A stretch of DNA of 64,000 nt, from positions 62,001-126,000 of the forward strand of contig DAISXY010000003.1 in NCBI GenBank assembly GCA_036825615.1. The letters run 5' to 3'. A program made the translations under genes and the position numbers. Positions 18,278-29,000 of this stretch are shown piece by piece. This DNA comes from JAICXG01 sp036825615 (GTDB lineage Bacteria; Verrucomicrobiota; Verrucomicrobiia; Chthoniobacterales; UBA10450). Under the pieces are notes generated by a model. It did no database searches, was not told the DNA's origin, and saw nothing but the letters and a program-made list of their open reading frames with translations. Each line of letters starts with the position of its first letter. The stretch's first letter is position 1.

Positions 18278-18790
18278 CTACGGCGTAGGACTTGCCTCGG
18301 CCGCAGTAGATGCAGTTGAGCCGGAGGGCGGGCCTGCCGCCGCCGACACCGGTCGTTCGACCCCGCGACGGCCAACCAGGACAGCATAAGCGGCCAAGCC
18401 GTTGGCCCGCGCGATGTGGACGTAGGCCTCGACAGTGCCACTATAGCTGGAGCGAAATTGAACACCGGCGTGGCGGTCATCGCGACGGTCATCAAGAATC
18501 AGTCCCCCGACCTCATCATAAACGTAAAGGTCGATGTCTTTCGCTGCCCGATCTCCTCCAATCAGAATGACATAGTCTAAACCTTTGCTGACCGGAATGA
18601 GCACGCGCACGGTATATCCAACGCTCCCTAACCCGCTGGTGTTAGTCGGAGACAATGCAAAGCTCTTTTGGATATATCGAAAAGCCATCTTATAGGCGTC
18701 GTCTTCGGCCTGAGCCGGATCGGCCTGACATAGGAGAGGATGCATAAGCAAACCTGCGAGGGTAACTGCAATTAGTCGGTTTGATTTCAT
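18278..18790 (-). CDS. Secreted protein with a PPC-like beta domain
   Basis: 170-residue protein with an N-terminal signal peptide (SNRLIAVTLAGLLMHPLLCQA). The mature domain has the pattern of a small beta-sandwich similar to bacterial pre-peptidase C-terminal domains: LDYVILIGGDRAAKDIDLYV, a Asp-rich turn, then VQFRSSYSGTVEAYVHI. The C-terminal ~30 residues are Ala/Ser/Pro-rich and likely unstructured. It is probably periplasmic or exported. Its neighbours on the same strand are another exported protein upstream and a small lipoprotein downstream. Function unknown; the PPC comparison is by pattern only. Confidence 0.65.
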   Translation of the reverse strand: MKSNRLIAVTLAGLLMHPLLCQADPAQAEDDAYKMAFRYIQKSFALSPTNTSGLGSVGYTVRVLIPVSKGLDYVILIGGDRAAKDIDLYVYDEVGGLILDDRRDDRHAGVQFRSSYSGTVEAYVHIARANGLAAYAVLVGRRGVERPVSAAAGPPSGSTASTAAEASPTP

Positions 18791-18828
18791 GATCTCAATT
18801 GTCTTCGCTGCTTACGTGTTAGTTGGGT

Positions 18829-19695
18829 TTATGGTGTGGCCTGAACGGCGCTCTTCACCACCTCGGTGGACAACATTTTCAATTGCGCGACGTTCTCTTT
18901 GGAAATGCTGCCATCCAAGGGGATGGTCAGGATTTTTTGCATTTTAGGAAGCACGTTTAGCATGGTCTTAACCGTAGCGTTCTTCTTCACGTCCGGCGGC
19001 ATTTGTTGGACCTTTTCATTGAGCGCCTTCACCAACAGCGGTTCGCGGAGGATGTTGGAGGCAGGTTTGGTATAGTGATTCTCGATAATCGTTGTGGTGT
19101 AGCGTGCGCCTTGCATCCAACCGCAGACGACAAGCAGATTGCCCCTGATCGGGTTGTCTTTATCCGCTATTTTTTGCATAATGTCCTGTTGAAGAAAGCC
19201 GAGTTCCATGAAAACCTTCAGCCACTCGTTGTTATTTGCCGCCGCCCGCGCCGCCCTCGCACGAGTTAGTTCGGAGTCCTTAACTCCCATCTTCTGAGCC
19301 AGCTTTTCGATGTCCGCCGCACATTTGTTCAGCAACTCGGCGTCGGAAGCCTTGACCGCCATGACGCCGTCAGCAATCCGGACGCCCAGGACCATAGGAA
19401 TAGCGACATCTTTGTCGGTAAAGGCATCTGGGTCGATCTCTACCGCGACCTGACGGAAGGTCTTGCGCCAGTCGACCTTCGTTCCGGAAAGGACTTGATC
19501 GAGGGCAAGAAACTTGTCGAATGGACTCGGCATACCGAGGCCGCCATCCTTAGCGCTTTTTGGATCGAACGGGACCTTCTTCTCCCGAGAGTTATCCTGC
19601 GCTTGAACAATGGACACGAGGTAAATCAGTGCGATGAATACACCAGCTCCCAGCAGTTTCGGCGGCCACTTCAGGCCTAGAAAGATCTGAAACAT
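18829..19695 (-). CDS. Exported protein of unknown function, 288 aa
   Basis: 288-residue protein with a single N-terminal hydrophobic segment (LLGAGVFIALIYLVSIVQAQ) that could be a cleaved signal peptide or an anchor. The remainder is mainly helical, with many Lys, Asp and Ala residues, and no catalytic motif that I can name. Two features stand out: a patch reading NLLVVCGWMQGARY and a C-terminal half rich in KNATVKTMLNVLPKM-like amphipathic helices. It ends 38 bp upstream of the secreted PPC-like gene on the same strand, so they may be co-transcribed. It diverges from the lipoprotein gene at 19813. Confidence 0.65.
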   Translation of the reverse strand: MFQIFLGLKWPPKLLGAGVFIALIYLVSIVQAQDNSREKKVPFDPKSAKDGGLGMPSPFDKFLALDQVLSGTKVDWRKTFRQVAVEIDPDAFTDKDVAIPMVLGVRIADGVMAVKASDAELLNKCAADIEKLAQKMGVKDSELTRARAARAAANNNEWLKVFMELGFLQQDIMQKIADKDNPIRGNLLVVCGWMQGARYTTTIIENHYTKPASNILREPLLVKALNEKVQQMPPDVKKNATVKTMLNVLPKMQKILTIPLDGSISKENVAQLKMLSTEVVKSAVQATP

Positions 19696-19812
19696 GGTCG
19701 GCGTTTTATCATCCCAGTGGGAACCGCAACAAGAGAATTTTTCAAAATTTTTCTGACTGCAGGGTCATAATTTTTCTGGACGCTCCGACCGCCTCTCGTA
19801 AACTGATTTGCC

Positions 19813-20634
19813 GTGATCGAAGCGGCTCAAGTCCAATCCCGGAATCGGCATCTCCGATGCTTGGGATTGCTTGGAGTTTCTGCGGCCACTTTGATAGTTT
19901 TGGGGTGCAGCGATCGATCCCAAGAGCTTGAAAATCGCGTCGTTGATTTGAAAAAAAGGATCGAACAGTTGGAAAGCCAACTGAGCGCAGCGGAGCAGAA
20001 GAACGAGCAGGGAAGCTCATCTACCCAATCGACGAACTCGACAGCGGTTCCTACCAAGGAAACTCTGGAATCGAGCTACGAAACTTCCTGTAAGAAACTT
20101 AAGGATGACATCGTGGCCAAGCTGAAGGGGTTTCGAATCGAAAATTACACAACCCATAGCGTGCAGATGCCAGATAGCCTTTACCCGTTCGCCTCGGAAA
20201 TTTCTCTTTCGGTTCGGTCGGATGATGGGAAGGCCTACCAGATGGACTTGCCCGTTAAGGCAAACTACGCAGGGGAATGGGTCTTTCCCGATGCGGATGA
20301 AATTGTTACAAGGATAAATTCGGCGAAGAAGATCGCTCCGGTCACCGAACAGGAGGCGACGCGGAGCAATGCTTCACCCCCTCAAAATTTTGATCATAAT
20401 CGCCCCCCAATCATGAATGCGGACGGCACCGTTACCATACAATGGGGTGACTCCGAGAAATCAAATGCGCGGAGTCGGCGGTCCCCTGATTCAGCTTCAA
20501 AAGACCGTTTAGATGAGTCGAGGGAGAGTCGGCCCGAACCAGGTTCCGGCACCGAAGCGCCTTCGAGGACCAAATCGCCGGTCATGCCGGTCGATCGGGA
20601 CGTACATATCCAATTTAGTCCGCCGCCAAAATGA
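19813..20634 (+). CDS. Lipoprotein with a coiled coil, coupled to an FHA-ABC transporter
   Basis: 273-residue lipoprotein starting at GTG. A hydrophobic segment leads into the lipobox LIVLGC (Cys at about residue 33). A leucine-zipper-like coiled coil follows immediately (ELENRVVDLKKRIEQLESQL), then a Ser/Thr-rich linker, a folded middle domain, and a long polar, Ser/Pro/Arg-rich tail. The stop overlaps the start of the FHA-ABC gene (ATGA), so the two are translationally coupled. A periplasmic lipoprotein partner for the ABC transporter is a reasonable inference. The long hydrophilic stretch before the lipobox is unusual, so a later start is possible. Confidence 0.7.
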   Translation: MIEAAQVQSRNRHLRCLGLLGVSAATLIVLGCSDRSQELENRVVDLKKRIEQLESQLSAAEQKNEQGSSSTQSTNSTAVPTKETLESSYETSCKKLKDDIVAKLKGFRIENYTTHSVQMPDSLYPFASEISLSVRSDDGKAYQMDLPVKANYAGEWVFPDADEIVTRINSAKKIAPVTEQEATRSNASPPQNFDHNRPPIMNADGTVTIQWGDSEKSNARSRRSPDSASKDRLDESRESRPEPGSGTEAPSRTKSPVMPVDRDVHIQFSPPPK

Positions 20635-23489
20635 TAGGAATGCTTCGGATCATTGATGGCCCAGGAGAGAGAGAAGTCGAACTCCCGCGCGGTTATCTGC
20701 GGATCGGCGGTAATGGTGACGATTCCATTCAAATCGATGGGGAATCTGCGCCGACTGCAATTGGTTTCGAATGGAATATGCGGCGTGCAACCTGGGTCGC
20801 GCAATGCGCCGCCGCGTTGACCTGTCCCGTAGCTATTAACGGCCGCTTAATCGAGCCCGGGGAACAATTCCCGCTCGCACACTTGGACACGCTGGAATTG
20901 CCTGGCGTTCTTATTCAGTTCAACCGGCTTCTTGCCGAGCCAATGCGCGGCGGACGACCAGTTGGCCATATCCGACTTTCCGGCAACCCGCTGGTTATCG
21001 GTCGAGCCGAGCCGGGTTCGCCGACCGACCCGAATCGCTTGGATCTGGATTCGGAGGAAAACTCTATCTCACGCGTGCATGCCACGATCGAGGCTGAAGG
21101 GAAAGATTTCGTTCTTACCGATCACAGCCGAGTCGGAATGGAACTCAATGGAATCGCCTTCACGCGGGAGCGCCTGGTTTTCGGCGATCGATTTAGTATT
21201 TCCGGATATATTTTTGAATTCACTGGCGACGCCATTCGCTGGATCCAACCGGAAGTATCCGGTTCGATTCGTGCTCGTGGCCTGACAGTCCGGGCCGGAG
21301 GGCGTGCTATCCTCGATAATGTATCGTTGGATATTGCCGCGGGCGAGTTTATTGGTGTCCTTGGTGGGTCCGGCCAAGGAAAATCGACCCTGCTTAACGC
21401 CTTATGCGGCATTAACCCACCCAGCTCCGGTCAAATAAGTATCGGCGGAATTCCATTGTCAGACCGAGGACGCTTGCGCGAGATTGGCATTGGCTATGTC
21501 CCACAAGATGACATCGTCCATAAGGAGTTGACTGTAACAGATGCAATCACCTACAGCGCCCGGCTACGATTGAAGCTGCCTGCCTACCAGGTTCAAGCGC
21601 TCGTCGCTCGCGTTGTCAGTCGATTGGGACTGGCCGAACACACAGCAAAACGAGTTGCTGATTTATCCGGGGGTCAGCGCAAACGCGTCAGCATTGCGAT
21701 CGAATTGCTTGCTAAGCCGAGTGTGCTGTTCCTAGATGAACCTTCCTCCGGCCTTGATCCCGCGATGGAAGAATCCCTCATGACGCTGTTGCAGTCCTTG
21801 ACCCTGACAAAACTGACCGTGATCTGCACGACGCATGTCCTGCAGAAAGCATATCTGTTTGATCGCATCCTTTTCCTGCAAGGCGGTAAATTAGTCTTTG
21901 CCGGCAATACGGACGAGGCTCGACAGCACTTCCTTCATGATGCCAACGACGAAGTAAACCTTGCGCAAAGCTCGCCGATCGAGCGGATTTACGGATTGCT
22001 GGCGAACTCGGATAAGGGCGCTTCAGAATGGGAGCACGAATTCCAGTCTTCGGCTTTTGCCAATCGAGCCTTTCCACCATTACCGCGGGAAGCCGTTAAT
22101 AAATTCGACGAAGTAACCTCGCAGACACTTAGAGTCGGCCCTGTAAAGACGTTTCTGCTGCTAACCGCGCGTCAATGGAGGATTCTGTGTTCTGAAAGAC
22201 TAAACCTGGCATTCATCCTCGCACAGCCTCTGCTTATTGGATTTCTCGTTAGCTGGGTGGCGGAGGAGTCGGCTATGCGGATGTTTCTTTGCATCGTCGC
22301 CACGATGTGGTTTGGGTGCAGCAACGGCGCGCAGCAGATCGTGGGTGAGCTTCCGATCTTTAGACGCGAGCGAATCTGCGGCCTCGGGATCAACTCCTAC
22401 ATCTTGAGTAAGTTTGGATTCTTATCGGCAGTCTCGCTAAGCCAGGCGGTGATTCTCTTTTTTACGACCCTTCTTTTCGCCGGGATTTTCCATCCCGATA
22501 AGATCGACCGGCAAAATGTAATGAAAGACATAGCGGCCCGGCTGACGGCTCCAGCTCCGCCAGACGAATCGAAGCAGCCGTCGATGAGTTTTGAAGCAGT
22601 TGCGCAAGACGCCCCGACGACTTCCTCTTCCGCCGCCAACAGTGCAGTCGAGGATCAAAAACCAGCGCAACCTAGCCGGTGGACAGTGATGTCTCTTTTT
22701 TCACTCTCGCGATTTTTCCATTTGACCCAGAACATCATAGACTCCGGAAGGCGCCCACTCATGCAGGAGGACGGATCGCCGATTCTCGATATCCGAGGGC
22801 ACGAAATCACAATGCCGGGATTGCCGGTGTCGGAAGTGCTATCCGTGACGCTGGGGTTACGCTTTCTCGCGATCGCGGCCGCCGCCCTCGTGAGCGTCAG
22901 CATTGGCGTCGCAATTTCGTCTCTGGTCAAAAACACGACTCAAGCGGTGCTTTGGGTGCCATTAGTCTTGATCCCACAGATCTTGTTCGGAGGCATCGTC
23001 GTAAGCGTTCCGGACATGACCAAATCCGTATTCGTGTTCAGTCATGCGATGCCGAGTTTTGCAGCGCAGCGCATCATGGATGTTGCGACCCTTTATGGAT
23101 TGTTGACCCCGTCTCTGACGAATCGGACCAAGAAACCGTTGTTCCTCACTTCGCGGGGCGAGAAAGAGAATGTCGAATGGGAAGCTGACGGCCACTCATT
23201 CTCACAGTCCTACGACAAACTCTCGCCGGTGAACGTGTCCTGGCAAAATCTTGCCGTCATCGCCGATCGACTCGGCCAGCACAAAGAAGTGGGCGACCGC
23301 AGCGATGACGGCTTTCGTATTTTCTATCGAGACACAGTGGAATCACGGCGGGACGTGAGATTCTCCAAAGGTACGATTTTTTCTTCCCTCGTTCCGGTTC
23401 AAATTTCGACGATCACCCTGTGCAGCTGGATCGCCTTCTGTTATGGGACTATTTTGTTTGCTTTGACGGCGAAACAAACTGGGAAGTAA
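20631..23489 (+). CDS. FHA domain-ABC transporter fusion (ABCG/ABC-2 type)
   Basis: 952-residue fusion. An N-terminal FHA-like segment (residues ~1-100) is followed by a clear FHA domain at ~115-200 (NPLVIGRAE, then SRVHATI). The ABC ATPase occupies ~210-450: Walker A GGSGQGKST at about 245, Q-loop YVPQDD, signature LSGGQRKR at about 346, Walker B VLFLDEPSSGLDP, and the switch histidine in CTTH. The C-terminal ABC-2-type membrane domain has several hydrophobic segments from about residue 520, split by a Pro/Ala/Ser-rich loop. FHA domains bind phosphothreonine peptides, so a Ser/Thr kinase, perhaps the one at 29450, may control it. Substrate unknown. This layout is also seen in cyanobacteria and planctomycetes. 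Confidence 0.9.
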   Translation: MIGMLRIIDGPGEREVELPRGYLRIGGNGDDSIQIDGESAPTAIGFEWNMRRATWVAQCAAALTCPVAINGRLIEPGEQFPLAHLDTLELPGVLIQFNRLLAEPMRGGRPVGHIRLSGNPLVIGRAEPGSPTDPNRLDLDSEENSISRVHATIEAEGKDFVLTDHSRVGMELNGIAFTRERLVFGDRFSISGYIFEFTGDAIRWIQPEVSGSIRARGLTVRAGGRAILDNVSLDIAAGEFIGVLGGSGQGKSTLLNALCGINPPSSGQISIGGIPLSDRGRLREIGIGYVPQDDIVHKELTVTDAITYSARLRLKLPAYQVQALVARVVSRLGLAEHTAKRVADLSGGQRKRVSIAIELLAKPSVLFLDEPSSGLDPAMEESLMTLLQSLTLTKLTVICTTHVLQKAYLFDRILFLQGGKLVFAGNTDEARQHFLHDANDEVNLAQSSPIERIYGLLANSDKGASEWEHEFQSSAFANRAFPPLPREAVNKFDEVTSQTLRVGPVKTFLLLTARQWRILCSERLNLAFILAQPLLIGFLVSWVAEESAMRMFLCIVATMWFGCSNGAQQIVGELPIFRRERICGLGINSYILSKFGFLSAVSLSQAVILFFTTLLFAGIFHPDKIDRQNVMKDIAARLTAPAPPDESKQPSMSFEAVAQDAPTTSSSAANSAVEDQKPAQPSRWTVMSLFSLSRFFHLTQNIIDSGRRPLMQEDGSPILDIRGHEITMPGLPVSEVLSVTLGLRFLAIAAAALVSVSIGVAISSLVKNTTQAVLWVPLVLIPQILFGGIVVSVPDMTKSVFVFSHAMPSFAAQRIMDVATLYGLLTPSLTNRTKKPLFLTSRGEKENVEWEADGHSFSQSYDKLSPVNVSWQNLAVIADRLGQHKEVGDRSDDGFRIFYRDTVESRRDVRFSKGTIFSSLVPVQISTITLCSWIAFCYGTILFALTAKQTGK

Positions 23490-23516
23490 GTCAGGGTTCC
23501 GGTCGGCCAGCTTTCA

Positions 23517-24743
23517 TCACTTTGCTTCCGCGGTTGGCGGCAGGCCTTCGCCGTCCCAAACCTCGTTTTTTGGGCCGTAAACTCTTGCGTCCGTTATCGA
23601 AAGAATTCCTGCTGGCGTACCCTTGTCGTCGGCAAAGATTTCGACTTGACGCTGAGTGACTCCCTTTCCATAGGTCCGTTCCCCTCGAGTTTCTGCGGAC
23701 ACGCTTCTGTTGCTGACCAGAGCGGCAATGACCAATTCGGCGGCACTGGCGGTAAAGCGATCCTGAAGGATCACGAGTTTCAGCGGGTGATAGGGAGTCT
23801 TGTTTGTCGAAATCAATTTCTCCTGACCATTTACCGTCTCCAGTTTGCCGATGAGGGTATCAGCCGGAAGAAACAGTGAAGCAAAATTAACCGCCGCGTC
23901 CACGGTTCCACCTGGACAACCACGCAGGTCGAGGGTCAAGTTTTCTCCAGATCGCTGCGATCGCAGCAGCGTGCGAAGATCTTCCACTGCCCGGTTGGTA
24001 ATTTCACCATGGCAGGCCACGTGCATTCCCGATGCAGTATGCTCAACTACGAGCGGTGACGTAGTCATCCTTTCACGAATGACCTTCATTATCTCGACGG
24101 TGTTATCGGCGTGCTGCACCTTGACTTCCACATTCGTTCCTTCTTTGCCCAGGCAGGCGGCAAAGACCTCCACTTTCGACATTCCTTTGACGGAGCTGCC
24201 GTTCACCTCCAGAAGATAATCGCCACTGACGATCCCCGCCCGCTCCGCAGGACCGTCGGGGAATGGATTCAGAAGAAATCCCTCGCCCGCGCGTTCGAAC
24301 AACGCGGTTCCAATTCCGACATAGTTAAACCTACCAGCTTCATTGATTCTGTTCCACAGGTCGAAATCGTCGTAGTCGGAATAGCGATCGATTGATCGGC
24401 AGTAATCTCGGATCGATCGTGCTACCAGCGTCTTAATCGGGATATGGAGGTTGTCCTCGAGCGTGCGGATCGCGCCAACGTAGGCAGCCATGGCTTCGTC
24501 TATCGATCCGGTCATCTTCCCGGGGAAATATTGCGCGTTACCAGGACCAAGCTCCTTCGCGAGAGCGATCAGAGCGCCCGACACGACTTCCTCAGCCTTC
24601 GGCTTGTAAATGCATTTCGAAACGATGTTTTCCTTGGCCGCTTGAAAGATGCCCCAAGCGGATTGCCGCTCCTCCTTCGTGCTCGCGGTGGCTAAACCCG
24701 CAAGAGCGGAAGAGAGCAGGCCGAAAGCTAAGACGGTCCGCAA
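23517..24743 (-). CDS. S41 family C-terminal processing peptidase with PDZ domain
   Basis: 408-residue exported protease. It has an N-terminal signal peptide (TVLAFGLLSSALAGLATA) and a helical N-terminal region. A PDZ domain at about residues 140-220 contains GFLLNPFPDGPAERAGIVSG. The S41 catalytic domain follows: LTLDLRGCPGGTVDAAV as substrate groove, DRFTASAAELVIAAL holding the likely nucleophile serine, and TYGKGVTQ holding the general-base lysine. The Ser-Lys dyad looks intact. Such enzymes trim C-termini of periplasmic proteins. It is convergent with the FHA-ABC gene, only 27 bp apart. Confidence 0.88.
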   Translation of the reverse strand: MRTVLAFGLLSSALAGLATASTKEERQSAWGIFQAAKENIVSKCIYKPKAEEVVSGALIALAKELGPGNAQYFPGKMTGSIDEAMAAYVGAIRTLEDNLHIPIKTLVARSIRDYCRSIDRYSDYDDFDLWNRINEAGRFNYVGIGTALFERAGEGFLLNPFPDGPAERAGIVSGDYLLEVNGSSVKGMSKVEVFAACLGKEGTNVEVKVQHADNTVEIMKVIRERMTTSPLVVEHTASGMHVACHGEITNRAVEDLRTLLRSQRSGENLTLDLRGCPGGTVDAAVNFASLFLPADTLIGKLETVNGQEKLISTNKTPYHPLKLVILQDRFTASAAELVIAALVSNRSVSAETRGERTYGKGVTQRQVEIFADDKGTPAGILSITDARVYGPKNEVWDGEGLPPTAEAK

Positions 24744-24819
24744 ACGCCACGAAAGCCGATTCGTTATTAAGCTGATGATAGCCGTTCGGACGAATACCTG
24801 CTGACAGCCCGAAATGCAA

Positions 24820-25065
24820 TTACTGACCTTCGTCCAGCTGTTGCTCTTTCTTTTGATTGCTGCTCTCCACCCGCGAAGTGTCGGAATTGATGTTGTTAAG
24901 CGTCTGTTGCCGCTGATCGAGTCGCTGCTGCGCCTTTGCCGGGCTCCAGAAGATTCCGCCCTTCGTCGGATCGCCGGTTGTTTCGCAGCTGCTGAGAGCA
25001 GCTCCCGTTATGGCGATGCTCGCTACCAAGAGAGACGGTTTCATTCGCTTCGTTGCCTTTCGCAT
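24820..25065 (-). CDS. Small lipoprotein, 81 aa
   Basis: 81-residue protein with a basic N-terminus, hydrophobic core (LLVASIAITGAA) and lipobox LSSC with Cys at about residue 27. The mature part is hydrophilic, Gln/Asn/Ser-rich and probably forms one coiled helix (QQRLDQRQQTLNNINSD). An in-frame ATG at 25041 is another possible start. It lies 13 bp downstream of the glycine-zipper lipoprotein gene, so the two likely form an operon and may work together at the envelope. Function unknown. Confidence 0.72.
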   Translation of the reverse strand: MRKATKRMKPSLLVASIAITGAALSSCETTGDPTKGGIFWSPAKAQQRLDQRQQTLNNINSDTSRVESSNQKKEQQLDEGQ

Positions 25066-25078
25066 TTGGTGAACTCGG

Positions 25079-25732
25079 TTACAGATTGACTTGCTTTTGC
25101 AGCGCGGCTAGGCGCGAAAGATTCTTCGACATGTTGGCGTTCGTCTGTTTGAGTTCACCAAGCTCGTTTTGGTAAGCCCCATACTTCCCCGACGCCTGAG
25201 CATCTTTGTCACCCGTGACGTTGCTTTGGGCGGCAATATATTTGTTCACCTGCTGCTGCTCGTCGCTTGCCTGTTTCTGCAAGCCCGTAATCTCAGTCCG
25301 GATTTGACCAAGAGCCGCCTTGTCACGCGATGCGATGGCGTTCTTGCTCCGCGCTTCAAGCGCGGCGATCTTCTTCGTCAGTGAGTTGTTATAGGCATAT
25401 GCCCGCTGGTTGGCCTTCTTTGCGCTGGCGATGCAATCATCGAGCCACGCTTCGGCGTTGGCATATTTCGCCTTTTGCATAGCGACATTGGTCCCGTAGG
25501 CGAATCCAATTGCGCCTCCAGCGATTCCGCCGGCAATAGCTCCTCTGGCCGCACCCTCAGCTCCGCCGGTAGCATAGCCAAGCAGAGCCCCGAGAGCCGC
25601 GCCCCCGATTGCTCCGAGCGCGGTTCCTTGGGCTTGGGTCTGTTGCGCATCCGGCGTTGATGCACAACCGGAGATTAAGGCGATTACGGTAATGAGCGAA
25701 ACGACTTTGGTGAATGGACTGATCTTTTTCAT
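25079..25732 (-). CDS. Glycine-zipper lipoprotein
   Basis: About 217 residues from the ATG at 25732. This start is chosen because it gives a clean signal (KKISPFTKVVSLITVIALIS) and lipobox ISGC; the frame is open further upstream but reads poorly. The mature protein starts with a glycine-zipper membrane segment of about 50 residues with repeated GxxxG spacing (GTALGAIGGAALGALLGYAT). A long coiled-coil region follows, with Lys/Ala/Gln-rich heptads. The combination resembles envelope-spanning small proteins of the OmpA/YMGG-like glycine-zipper kind. It is in an apparent operon with the small lipoprotein at 24820. Confidence 0.78.
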   Translation of the reverse strand: MKKISPFTKVVSLITVIALISGCASTPDAQQTQAQGTALGAIGGAALGALLGYATGGAEGAARGAIAGGIAGGAIGFAYGTNVAMQKAKYANAEAWLDDCIASAKKANQRAYAYNNSLTKKIAALEARSKNAIASRDKAALGQIRTEITGLQKQASDEQQQVNKYIAAQSNVTGDKDAQASGKYGAYQNELGELKQTNANMSKNLSRLAALQKQVNL

Positions 25733-26057
25733 AATTCCAGGCAGGTTCTCTTTCGTTTGAATTACGGTGAGGCGGCCCTTTTTCCAGAAAGCGCGATTCC
25801 AGGCAAACTCTTTTTCCAAAATTCTGCCACGCAAAGGAAAGCCTTTCGGCCAGCCACCCTCTCATCGATCATTAGCCGGCGGTTTCTCAATTGCGTTCGC
25901 GTGGGCGCGAGTATTCCGCGTTCGGTTTACGAGCGCGATCATTACCCATTTTTCAGTCGCAGTTCGCAACTGCGGAGCGAGACCAAGTGCAGGTACACTT
26001 TGGGCAGCGACGCTTCCGATTTGCCCGAACATCGCGGATGTTTAGAAGGTTGGAACA

Positions 26058-29000
26058 TCACTCTCCACCGGCCGCATTAATAAATGTATCCAGCGAGCTG
26101 TTTAATTCGCCGCCAAAGCCTTGCCATCTCTGGCCACTCGAATCCAGTAGCAACCATCCCAGGTTAGAAGGTGCATTCTTCCAAGCGTCGATGACTTGAT
26201 CAGAGGCAAGCCAAGTTGTGAAATTCCCAATAGCTTGGCCCGTAAAATCTGTTTTCAGATACCCCTTGGTCGAAAAATTCGAAGCAAGATTAAGCGCAAC
26301 TGCCGTCGATGAATCAAATCCTTCCTTGAGAGAAGTAACCGCTTGATCTGGATTAGCGATGGCATACTTAAGATTGTCGCCGATGTTCGAATACGCATTT
26401 GCGATTTGAGCCGGAGTGTACCCCCGATCAGCGAGCTCATCCGACGCCGCGCTAAAGACATCGTGTGCTTGGCTAGCTGTATTATGAACAGTATTATAAA
26501 ACGCCTCGGCCTGTGCAGCGGTTTCACCTGCTCGCTGCACGCCGTTGTTGGTTAAGTAGTCGACAAGAGAATTCCCAAAAACATACTTCTGAGTAGCGTG
26601 TTCGACTGCATCTTCCGCCGCACGATTTACAACATTGGCAGCCAGTCCGTAAACAGCATCAGGTGAGATGCCCGTCGTGTATGGCGCACTTGGCGGGCTG
26701 GTGCTGCCGAGATTGGCAACGTACCCCTGCGAGGGGATCATTAGCGCCATTGAGGATGGAGTCGACCTAGGCCCGTCGGCCACGGCAACCTGCGAGGGAT
26801 CATTGTAGCTCCGTTGCGGGGCTTGAATCTGCGACGGTCCATTATAGGTCTGTTGTGGCACATAGGTCTGCGATGGCCCACTGTAGGTCTGTTGCGGCAC
26901 GTAGGTCTGCGATGGCCCATTGTACGTCTGTTGTGGCACGTAGGTCTGTGATGGACCGTTGTAGGTCTGCTGCGGCACGTACATCTGCATCGGTCCATTG
27001 TAGGTCTGTCGAGGCGCGTAGGTTTGCGATGGCTCATTGTAGCCCTGTTGCGGCAGGTAGCCTTGCGGCGGGCCATGATAGGTTTGTTGCGGCACGTCGC
27101 TCTGAGACGGTCCGTTATAGGTCTGTTGCGGCACGTACGTCTGGGACGAAACGACCGGGGTCATCCGCGAGGGCTTTAGACCGCCTGGATTTGCCACATA
27201 GTCCTGCGACGGAACCACCGGTGTCACCGACGAAAATGGCGCACCATTTGCGGCGGTGACGAGCATTACCCCACTGTGCGGGTCAGCCAGGCCAACAATT
27301 TTTGATTCGGCTTCATTGGCCGAGCTCGCCTGAATTGTGGCCAGTCGTCCCGACTTGTCGACATATTGATAGACAGACAGTGAGCCGGGGTTACTTGGCG
27401 AAGATTGGCTCGATGTGATAGCAGCGGCTGGCGCTGAACCAGAATTGCTGCCGTCGGATGGAGCCGGCGGCGGCGGGGCATTGGTCCAAACGGGCTGAGA
27501 GGACGCTTGCATGCTGTTCGACGGCTCCGTATTGACACTGGCAGTGCTCGGGCCGGTCACGAGCAGCACACCGCTATGTGGATCGGCCAGGCCGACAATT
27601 TTTGATTGGGCTTCGCTTGCTGAACTCGCCTGGATGGTGGCCAGGCTCCCGGATCTATCCACATACTGATAGGTCGATAGCGTCGGGAAATTGTTTGGCG
27701 CGGCTTGGCTGGATGTCATTGTGCTACTGATGGTGGCCGGGCCAGGGTTGCTGCTGCTCGGGGGTGCCGAGGTGGGATTCGTTACCGGCGGTGATAGAGT
27801 GACGTTCCATATGACGTTGTTGTCCGGCCGGACGGTGTCGGGCGGCCTTACTGCGACACTCGTTGTAACATGCTGAGAGGACGGCTGAATATTGGATGGC
27901 GAAATGGTATTGCCACCCGTGTTTGGGCTGGTCGCGAGCATTACGCCGCTGTGTGGGTCGGCTAGCCCGACGATTTTTGATTGGGCTTCGCTTGCTGAAC
28001 TCGCTTGGATCGTGGCCAGGCTCCCGGATTTATCAACATACTGATAGGTCGATAACGTCGCGGAGTTCGGTGGCGCGGCTTGGTTTGGGACCGACGCAGT
28101 GGCGCTAGACGCTAAGCCAGTGTTGCTGCCGGTGGCCGCTGCGGACGTGGAATCCCTTGGAGATTGTGCCGTTGGCAGGCTCGCTGTCACAGCATTGCTC
28201 CGCGGCGGCGTATTTTGGGGAGTAACGGGTGAATTGGATATGACGGGGTTACCCGGATAAACTGGGTTGGTGGCCTGACTCACCGGCACACTCGTGGCTA
28301 CAGTGTTGGTCGGAAATACCGTGTTTGCGGTCGTGATCACCGATTGAGAAGGCGATTGCGTCGTGCCTTGCCAAATCGAATTGCTGTTTGTACCGCTTGG
28401 GCTAGTGACAAGCATCACACCACTATGTGGGTCGGCTAATCCAATGATCTTTGCTTCAGCTTCAGTAGCTGAGCTGGCCTGAATAGTGGCCAGGTTCCCA
28501 GACTTGTCGACATACTGGTACGTGAACATCGTACCAGAAACCGTTTGAGGAGCTTGGATTGTCGCTGTCTCAGCATGAATTGATGTCGAAACCGATTTGA
28601 TGCTGCTGCCGGAGCCGGCACGCGAAAATGTTTGCACAGGCTGGGTTTTTGCGGATCCCGTCGGGAACACCGGCTTGAGGATTGTGGCGGGCGCGTTGGC
28701 ATTGGCAGTGTCATTGGGCACGAACGTCTTGGATGGCGCGGATGCATTTTGCGGAGGAGAACCAGAGCCTGACCTTTGGGTCGAGGAGTTGTTGCGGGAG
28801 AAGGGGTTCCGCCGTACGTCGCTTGTGTTCGGGCTGGACACACTGCGCGTCACATTACCGCTCCTCGAAACATGATCTTTGTGCGGCACGCTAGGATTCC
28901 GTGGCGTGTAGGCATTCCGCGGCGTGTACGTAGCGCGCGGCTGATAAGTTTTGTGCGGAGCATTATGATTGCGCGGCACGTAGGTGTCGCGTGGCACATA

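Noticed and set aside
26826..27150. CRISPR-like short tandem repeats
   Set aside because: The units are contiguous, in frame and coding within the large secreted protein.
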